49,489 nucleotides of DNA from Parabacteroides sp. (GTDB lineage Bacteria > Bacteroidota > Bacteroidia > Bacteroidales > Tannerellaceae). Below the pieces are notes generated by a model. That model was not told the DNA's origin. It saw only the letters and a program-made list of their open reading frames with translations, and searched no databases. Numbering within the stretch: the first letter of the stretch is position 1; every line of letters starts with the position of its first letter. The stretch covers positions 1 through 49,489 of the forward strand of contig JAQVCX010000013.1 in NCBI GenBank assembly GCA_028689545.1, in the 5' to 3' direction. Position numbers and translations under genes: made by a program. This document shows positions 1 to 11,297 of this stretch, piece by piece.

Positions 1-192
1 AAAATCGAAAAATAATCAAGATGAGGAGAATATAGCTACATAGTGAGATATTAAAAAAGGTACCAAAAACACCATTATAGCGTAATTAGGTACCTATTTT
101 GTAAAAGCGAAGTGTCAAAGATGAGATGATAGCGTATATGTTTGGATATTATGTATTTTTGCGTTTGAATAATTAATAAAGAGAATAGAGAG
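1..192. other. Upstream intergenic region with possible terminator
   Basis: AT-rich non-coding sequence. Two copies of AGGTACC (58-64 and 88-94, the second followed by T) can pair as a weak hairpin with A-rich and T-rich flanks, possibly the terminator of a gene left of the window. A Bacteroidetes -7 match, TATTTTTG, lies at 154-161, about 30 bases before the first gene; no TTTG lies at the expected -33 distance. Confidence 0.35.
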
Positions 193-1176
193 ATGAAGCA
201 ATTTTGTATGATGGCGCTTGCCGGCCTTTTGATGGTTGGCTGCCAAGAAGCTCCAAAGGGATATCTTATCAATGGAGAGGTAGAGAATATGCCCGACGGT
301 AAAATTTACTTGAAGACATTCCGTAATAAGATGTTCTTTGACGTGGATACGGCAGTGGTCAAAGACGGTAAATTCACCTTTAAGGGTGAGGTAGATCAGC
401 CTTTGCTATTCGGTTTGGCAACCGAGAACATGAACTATCCGGTTCAGCTTTTCTTAGAGAATACGGATATGAATGTCAAGATCGGGAATGACGGAGAGAC
501 CATTACCGTACAGAATTCGCCGGTGAATGATATCTTTCAAGAAAACGCGGAGAAGATCTTTGAGGAAGGGTATGATATCGACAGTTTGGTTTCGAAGTAT
601 CCGGACTCTCCTGTGGCCGCATTCTATCTGTATCGTTATTTTACCTATCAATTATCTTTGGATGATTTGAAGGCGACTCGGGTTAAGATTTCCCCGGCGT
701 TGGCGAATAACCCTTATGTGATGGATCTGGACGGTATTATCAAGCAATTGGAACACGTGCAGATCGGACAAGTCGCCCCGGAGTTCTCCTTACCGGATAC
801 AGCCGGTGTCTCAGTCTCTTTGTCGGATTTCAGGGGAAAGTATGTGCTATTGGATTTCTGGGCCTCTTGGTGCCCTCCTTGCCGCAAGGAAAATCCTAAC
901 GTGGTAAATGCCTTCCAGCAATATAAGGATAAGAACTTTACGATCGTAGGTATATCCTTGGACAAGGATAAGGCTAAATGGCAGAAAGCGATCGCTGACG
1001 ATCAGCTGACTTGGACCCACGTTTCCGACTTGAAATATTGGGATTCTGAGATCCCAGCTCTTTATGGGGTACGGGGAATCCCGGCAAACGTATTATTGGA
1101 TCCGAACGGCGTGATCATCGCCAAGAATATCACCGGAGAAGATTTACAAAATACCTTGAAGGAAGTTATTCAGTAA
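193..1176 (+). CDS. TlpA-like thioredoxin-fold lipoprotein (DUF4369 plus AhpC/TSA)
   Basis: A periplasm-facing lipoprotein of the thiol-disulfide oxidoreductase group common in Bacteroidetes. A short signal ends in a lipobox with Cys17 (LMVGC). Residues about 24-120 resemble the beta-rich DUF4369 domain, and residues about 190-327 form a TlpA/AhpC-type thioredoxin fold with the redox motif WCPPC (Cys227, Cys230) in a typical FWASWCPPCRKENP context, and a cis-Pro loop GIPAN. Such proteins reduce or oxidise disulfides in exported proteins; the substrate is unknown. The start is the first ATG after an A/G-rich stretch (AAAGAGAATAGAGAG). The next gene begins 2 bp after the stop, so the two are probably cotranscribed. 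Confidence 0.85.
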   Translation: MKQFCMMALAGLLMVGCQEAPKGYLINGEVENMPDGKIYLKTFRNKMFFDVDTAVVKDGKFTFKGEVDQPLLFGLATENMNYPVQLFLENTDMNVKIGNDGETITVQNSPVNDIFQENAEKIFEEGYDIDSLVSKYPDSPVAAFYLYRYFTYQLSLDDLKATRVKISPALANNPYVMDLDGIIKQLEHVQIGQVAPEFSLPDTAGVSVSLSDFRGKYVLLDFWASWCPPCRKENPNVVNAFQQYKDKNFTIVGISLDKDKAKWQKAIADDQLTWTHVSDLKYWDSEIPALYGVRGIPANVLLDPNGVIIAKNITGEDLQNTLKEVIQ

Positions 1177-1178
1177 GT

Positions 1179-1796
1179 ATGAAAATAATGCTGCTTGCTT
1201 GTATGTCTCTTCTTTTCGGTCTCCATATTTCCGCTGAAGGAAAGAAGGGATTTGAGGATGCGGTCCGTTTGGCGGTTTCTCGCCAAATGGATGCTTATCC
1301 GAAATCCACTTTGAAAGATTTATATAAGAATTTCTTCCAAGATAAATTTGGTCCGGGACATATTATCAGTGATACGACTGGAGCCGGGAACTATTTACGT
1401 AGGGAGTTGGCCTCTTATACCCAAACCGAGGGCGCTTTGGCGGAACCTACCGGATGGGAAGGTAGTTTCCTTCGAGTGAATTTATCCGTTATAAAGAATA
1501 ACCAAGTTCCTTATGATGTCTTTTTTGATGCTTTTGTGCGTAGTGTAAACGGCATACGTCCGGTTACGGTTCTTGAGTGGCAGAAAGAATGGCATCAAAT
1601 AGAGGCGATTATTTGTTCCATGAATCTTTCCCTTCCGGATTATGAATCGGATAAGGCAGAGATAGAGACCCGTTTAAATAATGGGGAGTACGTAGGACAT
1701 CATAGTAAGGTGTTTGAAGATTCTTATTCACCTCATTATCGTATTATTAGCCGGGATATTTTTGAGAAGGAGATACAACCGCTCCTTCCGCATTAA
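1179..1796 (+). CDS. Secreted protein of unknown function
   Basis: A 205-residue protein I do not recognise as a named enzyme. The first about 20 residues (MKIMLLACMSLLFGLHISAEG) form a signal peptide without a clear lipobox, so it is probably periplasmic. The mature part is mixed alpha/beta, with the segment YKNFFQDKFGPGHII at about 49-63 looking like a conserved core, and aromatic and His-rich stretches near the C terminus. No catalytic motif is evident. It starts 2 bp after the thioredoxin-like gene and ends before a strong bidirectional terminator, so the two genes form a closed operon and may act on the same exported substrates (inference). Confidence 0.7.
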   Translation: MKIMLLACMSLLFGLHISAEGKKGFEDAVRLAVSRQMDAYPKSTLKDLYKNFFQDKFGPGHIISDTTGAGNYLRRELASYTQTEGALAEPTGWEGSFLRVNLSVIKNNQVPYDVFFDAFVRSVNGIRPVTVLEWQKEWHQIEAIICSMNLSLPDYESDKAEIETRLNNGEYVGHHSKVFEDSYSPHYRIISRDIFEKEIQPLLPH

Positions 1797-1820
1797 AGGA
1801 TAAGAAGTTTTAGGACGATA

Positions 1821-1864
1821 AAAAAAGGCCCCCATTCCAATAGAGGAAATGGTGGGCCTTTTTT
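1821..1864. terminator. Bidirectional Rho-independent terminator
   Basis: A GC-rich stem, GGCCCCCATTCC (1827-1838) pairing with GGAAATGGTGGGCC (1845-1858) with a small bulge, is flanked by six A on the left and six T on the right. It sits between convergent genes ending at 1796 and 1882 and can serve both. Confidence 0.85.
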
Positions 1865-1881
1865 AGTAAGTTCTGACAAGT

Positions 1882-5232
<3,351 letters not shown>

Positions 5233-5252
5233 TTATTTAGATTAGCATTGGG

Positions 5253-5313
5253 GAATTGAAAATTGAGAATTGAAAGTTAAATAAGACTTCTCGGAATTCT
5301 CAATTTTCAATTC
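5253..5313. repeat. Perfect 19-bp inverted repeat between DUF3332 and GH2 genes
   Basis: The arm GAATTGAAAATTGAGAATT (5253-5271) is repeated as its exact reverse complement at 5295-5313, separated by 23 bases. No T-tract follows on the minus strand, so it is not a classical terminator. In a DUF3332-galactosidase mRNA it would form a long AU-rich hairpin. Confidence 0.85.
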
Positions 5314-5317
5314 TCAA

Positions 5318-5872
5318 TTATTTAGCGGCATAGTAAGAATATCCGTCAGCTACTTGCTGGAATGCTAAAACTCCAGATTGGCTTAACTCGACATTCATTT
5401 CTTTACCGTCCGGTAGATACATGACAACTTCGTCATTGCCATTGAACTTTAACAATTTTGTGCTTTCACCGTCAGCCTCTACATTCCAGCTTTGATCTGC
5501 TTCGTTGAAAACTAAGTCAACCGCTTTCTCGTCGCCTTCCTTTTGGATATGGTATCCGTCAGCTTTTGTTTCTACGGTATAAACACCGTCTTTACCATCG
5601 ATCGTTTTAACGCTACCTACGTCCGCTACGGGATTACTTCCGCTCCAGAATTCGATAGAGTTGATCACGAGGACATCTGCCAAAGTGGAAATCTCGTAAA
5701 CCGGGACAATCCAGAAAGCAATGAATACTAGCTCATTGACAAACTTGCTGTCGATGCTTCTGTTCCACGTTAAAAGTTTGTTTGTTAACCCAAAAGATCC
5801 TATGCAGGACGAAAATAAAATACTACTCGCTACGGTTGTAGCTAATAGTAAAGTTAAGCTTTTCTTTTTCAT
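5318..5872 (-). CDS. DUF3332 family lipoprotein-like protein
   Basis: A 184-residue protein matching the DUF3332 pattern: an N-terminal export signal with Cys23 after SILFSS, the motif GSFGLTNKLLTWN, and a hydrophobic stretch (about residues 48-75) containing FIAFWIVPVYEI. The C-terminal half is beta-rich and charged, with turns such as DGKDGVYTVETKADGYH. The function of the family is unknown. It is the first gene of a probable two-gene unit with the GH2 enzyme. A near match to the -7 box (TACCTTCG on the minus strand, 5908 to 5901) lies just upstream. Confidence 0.8.
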   Translation of the reverse strand: MKKKSLTLLLATTVASSILFSSCIGSFGLTNKLLTWNRSIDSKFVNELVFIAFWIVPVYEISTLADVLVINSIEFWSGSNPVADVGSVKTIDGKDGVYTVETKADGYHIQKEGDEKAVDLVFNEADQSWNVEADGESTKLLKFNGNDEVVMYLPDGKEMNVELSQSGVLAFQQVADGYSYYAAK

Positions 5873-6175
5873 GTTTTAATAATTTGTTATTAACGAGCGA
5901 CGAAGGTAATAATTTTTTTCATGATATATAGTGGTCTTCAAGGGAATAAATATGAAGAGTAGCTAATATTAATATAAGGTAGATTGGGCCCTGGTTTTGG
6001 CGAAACAGTGTTGAAAAGGAGTCTTTCTGGTCGTTTTTATTGAATTTCAATGGATAAGCTTTTTCAGTACAAGCGGTTATATGCTAAATAGGATTTCCGT
6101 TTGGAGGAATGTTAGTTAAATATTTTAATAACACTGCCGCTATATTTAGAACTTTATTTTAAAAGTTCGTCTTTT
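5873..6175. other. Divergent intergenic region
   Basis: Non-coding AT-rich DNA between the divergent DUF3332 and susC genes. Apart from the weak minus-strand -7 candidate near 5901-5908, I see no repeat, operator or RNA gene here. Confidence 0.5.
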
Positions 6176-6208
6176 TTTGCGTTGTAATTAGAAATAGTGC
6201 TATATTTG
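6176..6208 (+). promoter_or_regulatory. Bacteroidetes-type promoter of susC
   Basis: TTTG at 6176-6179 (-33 element) is followed after 21 bp by TATATTTG at 6201-6208 (-7 element). This fits the consensus of the Bacteroidetes primary sigma factor. The predicted transcript has a leader of about 180 bases before the susC ATG at 6393. Confidence 0.65.
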
Positions 6209-6309
6209 CCCCGTTTAATGATTATAAGTTCCGCAAGGACGATAAGGGTATGTTTCCAAATTGTGTTAACCGAGGAATTATAATTATTACTATAAAGAAG
6301 AGAAGTGAA

Positions 6310-6357
6310 TATTATAAGAAACAAGATCTAAAATAGTATGCCTTTAGTCTTATAATA
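6310..6357 (+). promoter_or_regulatory. Hairpin in the susC leader
   Basis: ATTATAAGA (6311-6319) pairs perfectly with TCTTATAAT (6348-6356), extended by T6310-A6357. Inside it, CTAAA pairs with TTTAG lying directly against the right arm. The structure ends about 35 bases before the susC start codon. A regulatory role is inference. Confidence 0.4.
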
Positions 6358-6392
6358 GTAACAGCTATTTAAAACACAAAAAAACGATTCTT

Positions 6393-9300
6393 ATGTTGAA
6401 AATTGTAAGACCTGTTAGTTTTGTTCTATTGTCTGCAGCGCTGTGTTCCGGGGGTGTGGTTCATGCTTCTGATCGTGCGGCGATAACTCCGAGGGTGGGT
6501 ATTGCCCAGCAAGAAGGCAGTTTGAAGGGAATGGTTAGTGATAGTTTTGGCCCTGTAGCCGGAGCGTCAATTGTTGTAAAAGGTACTACAAATGGTACTG
6601 TAACCGACATGAATGGTAATTTCGTGTTGGATGTGAAGAAAGGGGATATGATTCAAGTATCCTTTATCGGTTATCTAACTCAAGAATTCAGGTATAATGG
6701 AGAGCCTTCCATCAATGTTTCCTTGCAGGAAGATACCCAGAAATTAGACGAGGTTATCGTTGTGGGTTATGGTACGCAACAGAAGGCGAACTTATCGGGA
6801 GCGGTAGCCCAGCTGGATAGCAAGGAGTTGACGAGCCGTCCTATCTCCAACGTCTCCTCGGGTTTGCAAGGTATGATGCCGGGTGTTACGGTAACCTCGG
6901 GCCAAGGCCGTCCGGGGCAGGATGGTAGTACGATCCGTATTCGTGGTGTCGGTACGTTGAACTCGGCAAGTCCGTATATTTTGATCGATGGTATTGAGAG
7001 TGGGTCTATGAATGATATCGACCCGAATGATATCGAGACGATTTCCGTATTGAAGGACGCTTCTTCCGCCGCTATTTACGGTTCGAAGGCTTCCAATGGT
7101 GTTATCTTGATCACTACAAAACGTGGTAAGTCCGGTGTTCCTCGTATCTCTTACAACGGATATGTGGGCGCGTCTAGCCCGACTTCCGGGATCGAGCGTG
7201 TTAGCTCCGCCGATTATGCCCGTCTTTATAACCAGATCGACTTAAATAACGGTCTGTCACAAGGACGTTATAGCGACGATGAGATTCGTAAATATGAGGA
7301 TGGGACCTATGCCAATACGGATTGGAACGATGCCGCTTACCGGACCGGTTTGCTGCATAAGCACAACGTGAATATAACAGGAGGATCGGAGAACGTGAAG
7401 TATATGGCTTCCGCCGGTTATCTGGGGCAGACGGGTATCCTTCCGAACTCCGAGCGTAAGCAATTCAACGGACGTACGAACTTAGATATGCAATTGACTA
7501 AGAAATTGGCCGTTCGCATGAATATGTCTTTTATCAAGAATGATTATAAGGACCCGAACGCTAGTTACTATGGCGGTTCTTCCGACCAGATTATCCGCCA
7601 GCTGAATATCCTTAGCCCGATGATCCCTGTCATAGACAAGGACGGCAACTATGGGGCGACTAACGATGGTAACCCGATGGCTTGGTTGGACTCCGGACAG
7701 ACTGTAGACAACCACAATCAGAATTTCACCGGATCTCTTGCCGTGGATTATGAGATTATCGAGGGCTTGAAAGCGACCGTTACGGGCGCTTACGTAAACG
7801 AGGATCAGCGTCATACGGAACGTGTCTTGAGTATTCCGAACGATCCCGCGTCCGCTTCACGCGCTACTTCCTTGAAGGAGCGTTTCGTGAACTGGAAGCG
7901 CTATAATTTCGATGCCATATTGAACTATAGCAAGAACTTCGGCTCGCATGGCTTGAAGGCGATGGTGGGTTATCATGCCGAGAAATATGAGATTAGCAAG
8001 AACCAGATGGAGCGTAAGAACTTCCCGAGCAACAGCTTGAATGATATGGATGCCGGTTCCGCTTCTACGCAGACGAATGATGGACTGAGCCGTGATTTGG
8101 CGATGCTTTCTTACTTCGGACGTATCAACTATGACTATGCCGGTAAATATCTGGTGGAGGCTAACTTCCGTGCGGATGCTTCCTCTCGTTTCGCCCCGGG
8201 TCATCGTTGGGGTTATTTCCCCTCTTTCTCCGCCGCTTGGCGTATTAGCGAGGAGGCCTTTATGGAGAATACCCGCGATTGGTTGAACAATTTGAAGGTG
8301 CGCGCCTCTTGGGGTATGTTGGGTAACCAGGATGCCTTGAATAAGTCGAACGCTTGGGAGAACCAGTATTATCCTTGGATGCAAACCTATAATCTGGATG
8401 GCAACTACGCGATGGGCGGTAACCTGACGACGGGTTATTATCAGAAGGCGTACCGTATCGAGGATCTGTCGTGGGAGAAATCTACGACTTGGGGTATCGG
8501 TTTGGATGCCGTTATCAAGCACGTGACTTTCACGTTCGATTATTACGACCGCAAGACTTCCGATATCATCATGGAGGTTCCCGTGCCGACCGAGTTCGGT
8601 CTGGATCCTTATTTCGACAACGTAGGCTCAATGCGTAACCGAGGTGTCGAGATTCAGTTAGGCTATAATAATAAGTGGAATGACTGGTCTTTGAACGTGA
8701 TGGGCAACATGGCTTACAACAAGAATAAGATTGAGGACTTAGGTGGCGTGGATCGCATGACGAATCCGGATGACGGCGATTTGTGGCGTTTCGTTGGGAA
8801 GCCTATCGATTCTTATTACGTATATAAGGCGGATGGATTCTTCCAGTCTAATGAGGAGGCGCAACAATGGATGGATAAATATGCCGGGCAAGACGGCTAT
8901 CCGTTCGGCCAGAAATTCCAGGCAGGAGACTTGCGCTATCAAGATACGGATGGCGATGGTAAGATCACGGCAGACGACCGTACCTTGTCTAAGACTGTCA
9001 ATCCGGTTGTTACGTTTGGCTTGAACCTGAACGCGGGCTATAAGGGATTCGACCTTACCTTGAACTTTACGGGAGCCGCCAATGTGGGACGTGCTTTCAC
9101 GAAAGAGGCGTTTGGTGAGTTCTCCGGTAGTGCCGGACACCCCTCTACCGCATGGCTGGATAGCTGGACACCGACAAATACGGGTGCCAGTATGCCACGT
9201 GTAGCGGAAGCTCGTAAGTCACCGAGTGAGGCTTCTAACGTGATGTCTGATTTCTGGGTGATCAATACAAGCTATCTTCGCTTGAAGACGTTGCAATTAG

Positions 9301-9488
9301 GCTATACGCTTCCAAAGAGCGCGTTGAGCGCGATCGGATTGACAAATGTCCGTTTCTACTATTCGGCCGAGAATCTGTTCACTTTAGATTCTATGCCACT
9401 TAACGTAGACCCGGAGACGGTAAGTTCCCGTTTGTCTAGCTACCCGCTGATCATGACGAACTCTTTCGGTGTAAACGTAACATTCTAA
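6393..9488 (+). CDS. SusC/RagA-type TonB-linked outer-membrane protein
   Basis: A 1031-residue TonB-dependent transporter of the SusC class, which imports glycans or peptides together with its SusD lid. A signal peptide (about 1-26) is followed by a carboxypeptidase-regulatory-like beta domain (about 43-112, GMVSDSFGPVAGASIVVKGT), a TonB box (DEVIVVGYG, 119-127), a plug with the typical PISNVSSGLQGMMPGV and SAAIYGSKASNGVILITTKRG motifs, and a beta-barrel ending in NSFGVNVTF with the usual terminal Phe. No extra N-terminal secretin/STN domain is present, so it is not the anti-sigma-signalling subtype. The partner susD begins 31 bp downstream. No regulator or downstream hydrolase accompanies the pair, so its substrate cannot be deduced from context. 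Confidence 0.95.
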   Translation: MLKIVRPVSFVLLSAALCSGGVVHASDRAAITPRVGIAQQEGSLKGMVSDSFGPVAGASIVVKGTTNGTVTDMNGNFVLDVKKGDMIQVSFIGYLTQEFRYNGEPSINVSLQEDTQKLDEVIVVGYGTQQKANLSGAVAQLDSKELTSRPISNVSSGLQGMMPGVTVTSGQGRPGQDGSTIRIRGVGTLNSASPYILIDGIESGSMNDIDPNDIETISVLKDASSAAIYGSKASNGVILITTKRGKSGVPRISYNGYVGASSPTSGIERVSSADYARLYNQIDLNNGLSQGRYSDDEIRKYEDGTYANTDWNDAAYRTGLLHKHNVNITGGSENVKYMASAGYLGQTGILPNSERKQFNGRTNLDMQLTKKLAVRMNMSFIKNDYKDPNASYYGGSSDQIIRQLNILSPMIPVIDKDGNYGATNDGNPMAWLDSGQTVDNHNQNFTGSLAVDYEIIEGLKATVTGAYVNEDQRHTERVLSIPNDPASASRATSLKERFVNWKRYNFDAILNYSKNFGSHGLKAMVGYHAEKYEISKNQMERKNFPSNSLNDMDAGSASTQTNDGLSRDLAMLSYFGRINYDYAGKYLVEANFRADASSRFAPGHRWGYFPSFSAAWRISEEAFMENTRDWLNNLKVRASWGMLGNQDALNKSNAWENQYYPWMQTYNLDGNYAMGGNLTTGYYQKAYRIEDLSWEKSTTWGIGLDAVIKHVTFTFDYYDRKTSDIIMEVPVPTEFGLDPYFDNVGSMRNRGVEIQLGYNNKWNDWSLNVMGNMAYNKNKIEDLGGVDRMTNPDDGDLWRFVGKPIDSYYVYKADGFFQSNEEAQQWMDKYAGQDGYPFGQKFQAGDLRYQDTDGDGKITADDRTLSKTVNPVVTFGLNLNAGYKGFDLTLNFTGAANVGRAFTKEAFGEFSGSAGHPSTAWLDSWTPTNTGASMPRVAEARKSPSEASNVMSDFWVINTSYLRLKTLQLGYTLPKSALSAIGLTNVRFYYSAENLFTLDSMPLNVDPETVSSRLSSYPLIMTNSFGVNVTF

Positions 9489-9519
9489 TAATATAAGACT
9501 ATTTAACAATAAGGAATTT

Positions 9520-11127
9520 ATGAAACGATTATCAATATATTTATTGGCGGCAAGTATGGCTACGATGGCCACTTCCTGCTCGGATTTTCTGGATACGCTT
9601 CCTAAAGATCAATTGGCGCCGTCCACCACATGGAAGACGGATGCGGACGCGAAGGGTTTCATCGTAGGCTGCTATAAGGACTTACTGGATGGCAATACGT
9701 TGCTTTATATGGATTGCGGATCGGATATCGGTTACAATAACTTCCCTTGGGAGGGTTTCCGTCCTTGGGGCGACGGCTCTTTGTCTAGTTCCAACCCGGG
9801 ACAGATCCTTTACGATTACAAGTCTATCCGTAAGGCGAATACGTTCTTGGAGAACGTGGATCAGGTGACATTCTCCGACGAGGCCATAAAGAAGGATTAT
9901 GTGGCTCAAGCGAAGGCTATTCGCGCTTATAAGTATTTCTTGATGAACTGGTGGTATGGCGGTGTGCCTATCGTAAAGTCTTTCACGAGCGCGGATGAGG
10001 CGAAGGTGAAAAGGGATAGCGAGCAAGCCGTGCGCGAGTATATCGCCAAGGACTTGGACGAGGCTATTCCCGACTTGAACGCGGCCCCGGCAGCCCGTGG
10101 CTATATCGCTAAGGGCGCGGCTTTGGCTATCAAGATGCGTGAGGCTTTGTATTATGGCGATTGGCAGAGAGCCAAAGATGCCGCTCAAGCGGTTATCGAC
10201 TTGAAGCAATATGAGCTGGATCCGGATTATACGAATCTTTTTAAGATCTCTGGAATAGAGTCGAAAGAGATTATCTTGGCGGATCAACATATAGAGAACT
10301 TATCCGGCCTGGGAACGATTGGCCAGATGTATAACAATGCCGAGGGCGGTTGGTCTTCTATTGTCCCGACACAGAATTTGGTGGATATGTATGAGATGTC
10401 CGACGGTTTGACCAAGGAGGAGTCTAAGAGCTACGACGCGGCGCATCCTTTTGCCGGCCGTGATCCCCGTATGTCCATGACGGTCTTGTATCCGGGACGC
10501 AATTTTAACGGAGGCATCATCAATACGTTGGATAAGGAGTTGGCGGATGGAAGTGCGAACAAGAATTATCCGGTATATACGGATAACGCTTCTAAGAGCG
10601 CCTTGTCTTGGGCGAAGTACTTGGATCCGATGGATCAATATGGTGATATGTGGAATTCTGGCATTTGCCCGATCGTTTTCCGTTACGCGGAGGTGTTGTT
10701 GACGTACGCCGAGGCTGCCAACGAATTAAGTGGCCCGTCTGCCGATGTCTACAATTATTTGGATCAGGTCCGTCAACGTGTGGGAATGCCGGTTGTGGAC
10801 AGGGCTAAATATGCGACGAAGGATAAACTTCGTGAGCTGATCCGCCGCGAACGTACGGTTGAGTTGGCGGGCGAGGGCTTGCGCCGTGCGGATATCATCC
10901 GTTGGCAAGAAAACGGTAAGATGCTAGCGGAGAAGGTGATGAACGGTGATTTGCTTCGTGTAGCCGGTACGGTAAATGAAAGTGAGGCTGAGCCTTCTAT
11001 GCGTGCGAAAGTAACGGGTACGGAAGTTATCGAGACTCGTTCATTTACTTCTAGAAACCGTTATCTACCGATTCCTCAGACAAGTATGGATAAAAATCCG
11101 AACTTAGAGCAGAATAAGGGTTATTGA
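9520..11127 (+). CDS. SusD/RagB-type surface nutrient-binding lipoprotein
   Basis: A 535-residue SusD homologue. The signal ends in a lipobox with Cys20 (ATSCSDFLDTLP), the standard start of mature SusD proteins. The TPR-like scaffold motifs are recognisable (AIRAYKYFLMNWWYGGVPIV near 133-152; YAEAANELSG and VRQRVGMPVVD near 400-425; LIRRERTVELAGEGLRRADIIRW near 445-465), and the C terminus is YLPIPQTSMDKNPNLEQNKGY. It caps the SusC barrel and binds the substrate at the cell surface. It is the last gene of the operon and is followed by a terminator. Confidence 0.95.
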   Translation: MKRLSIYLLAASMATMATSCSDFLDTLPKDQLAPSTTWKTDADAKGFIVGCYKDLLDGNTLLYMDCGSDIGYNNFPWEGFRPWGDGSLSSSNPGQILYDYKSIRKANTFLENVDQVTFSDEAIKKDYVAQAKAIRAYKYFLMNWWYGGVPIVKSFTSADEAKVKRDSEQAVREYIAKDLDEAIPDLNAAPAARGYIAKGAALAIKMREALYYGDWQRAKDAAQAVIDLKQYELDPDYTNLFKISGIESKEIILADQHIENLSGLGTIGQMYNNAEGGWSSIVPTQNLVDMYEMSDGLTKEESKSYDAAHPFAGRDPRMSMTVLYPGRNFNGGIINTLDKELADGSANKNYPVYTDNASKSALSWAKYLDPMDQYGDMWNSGICPIVFRYAEVLLTYAEAANELSGPSADVYNYLDQVRQRVGMPVVDRAKYATKDKLRELIRRERTVELAGEGLRRADIIRWQENGKMLAEKVMNGDLLRVAGTVNESEAEPSMRAKVTGTEVIETRSFTSRNRYLPIPQTSMDKNPNLEQNKGY

Positions 11128-11149
11128 TTTTCTATAAGATGTTTAGATA

Positions 11150-11185
11150 AAGAAAGGGGAAGACCGAGAGGTTTTCCCCTTTCTT
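11150..11185 (+). terminator. Terminator of the susCD operon
   Basis: AGAAAGGGGAAGACC and GGTTTTCCCCTTTCT form a strong stem-loop about 25 bases after the susD stop. The right arm ends in TTTCTTCGTT rather than a clean T run. Confidence 0.7.
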
Positions 11186-11240
11186 CGTTACATCCCCGGC
11201 CCTCGCGTCGCATAAGGATGTGCTGATATTAATTGAAAAG

Positions 11241-11273
11241 TTTGTAAGTAAACCTTTAACTGTTGTATCTTTG
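11241..11273 (+). promoter_or_regulatory. Promoter of the ABC-F gene
   Basis: TTTG (11241-11244), a 21-bp spacer and TATCTTTG (11266-11273) match the Bacteroidetes -33/-7 consensus. The start codon follows at 11298, giving a leader of about 18 bases. Confidence 0.7.
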
Positions 11274-11297
11274 CGGTCTATAAATTAAGGAGACAGT

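Noticed and set aside
7857..8522. Long minus-strand frames inside susC and susD
   Set aside because: They mirror the strong codon bias of the plus-strand genes and contain no family motifs.
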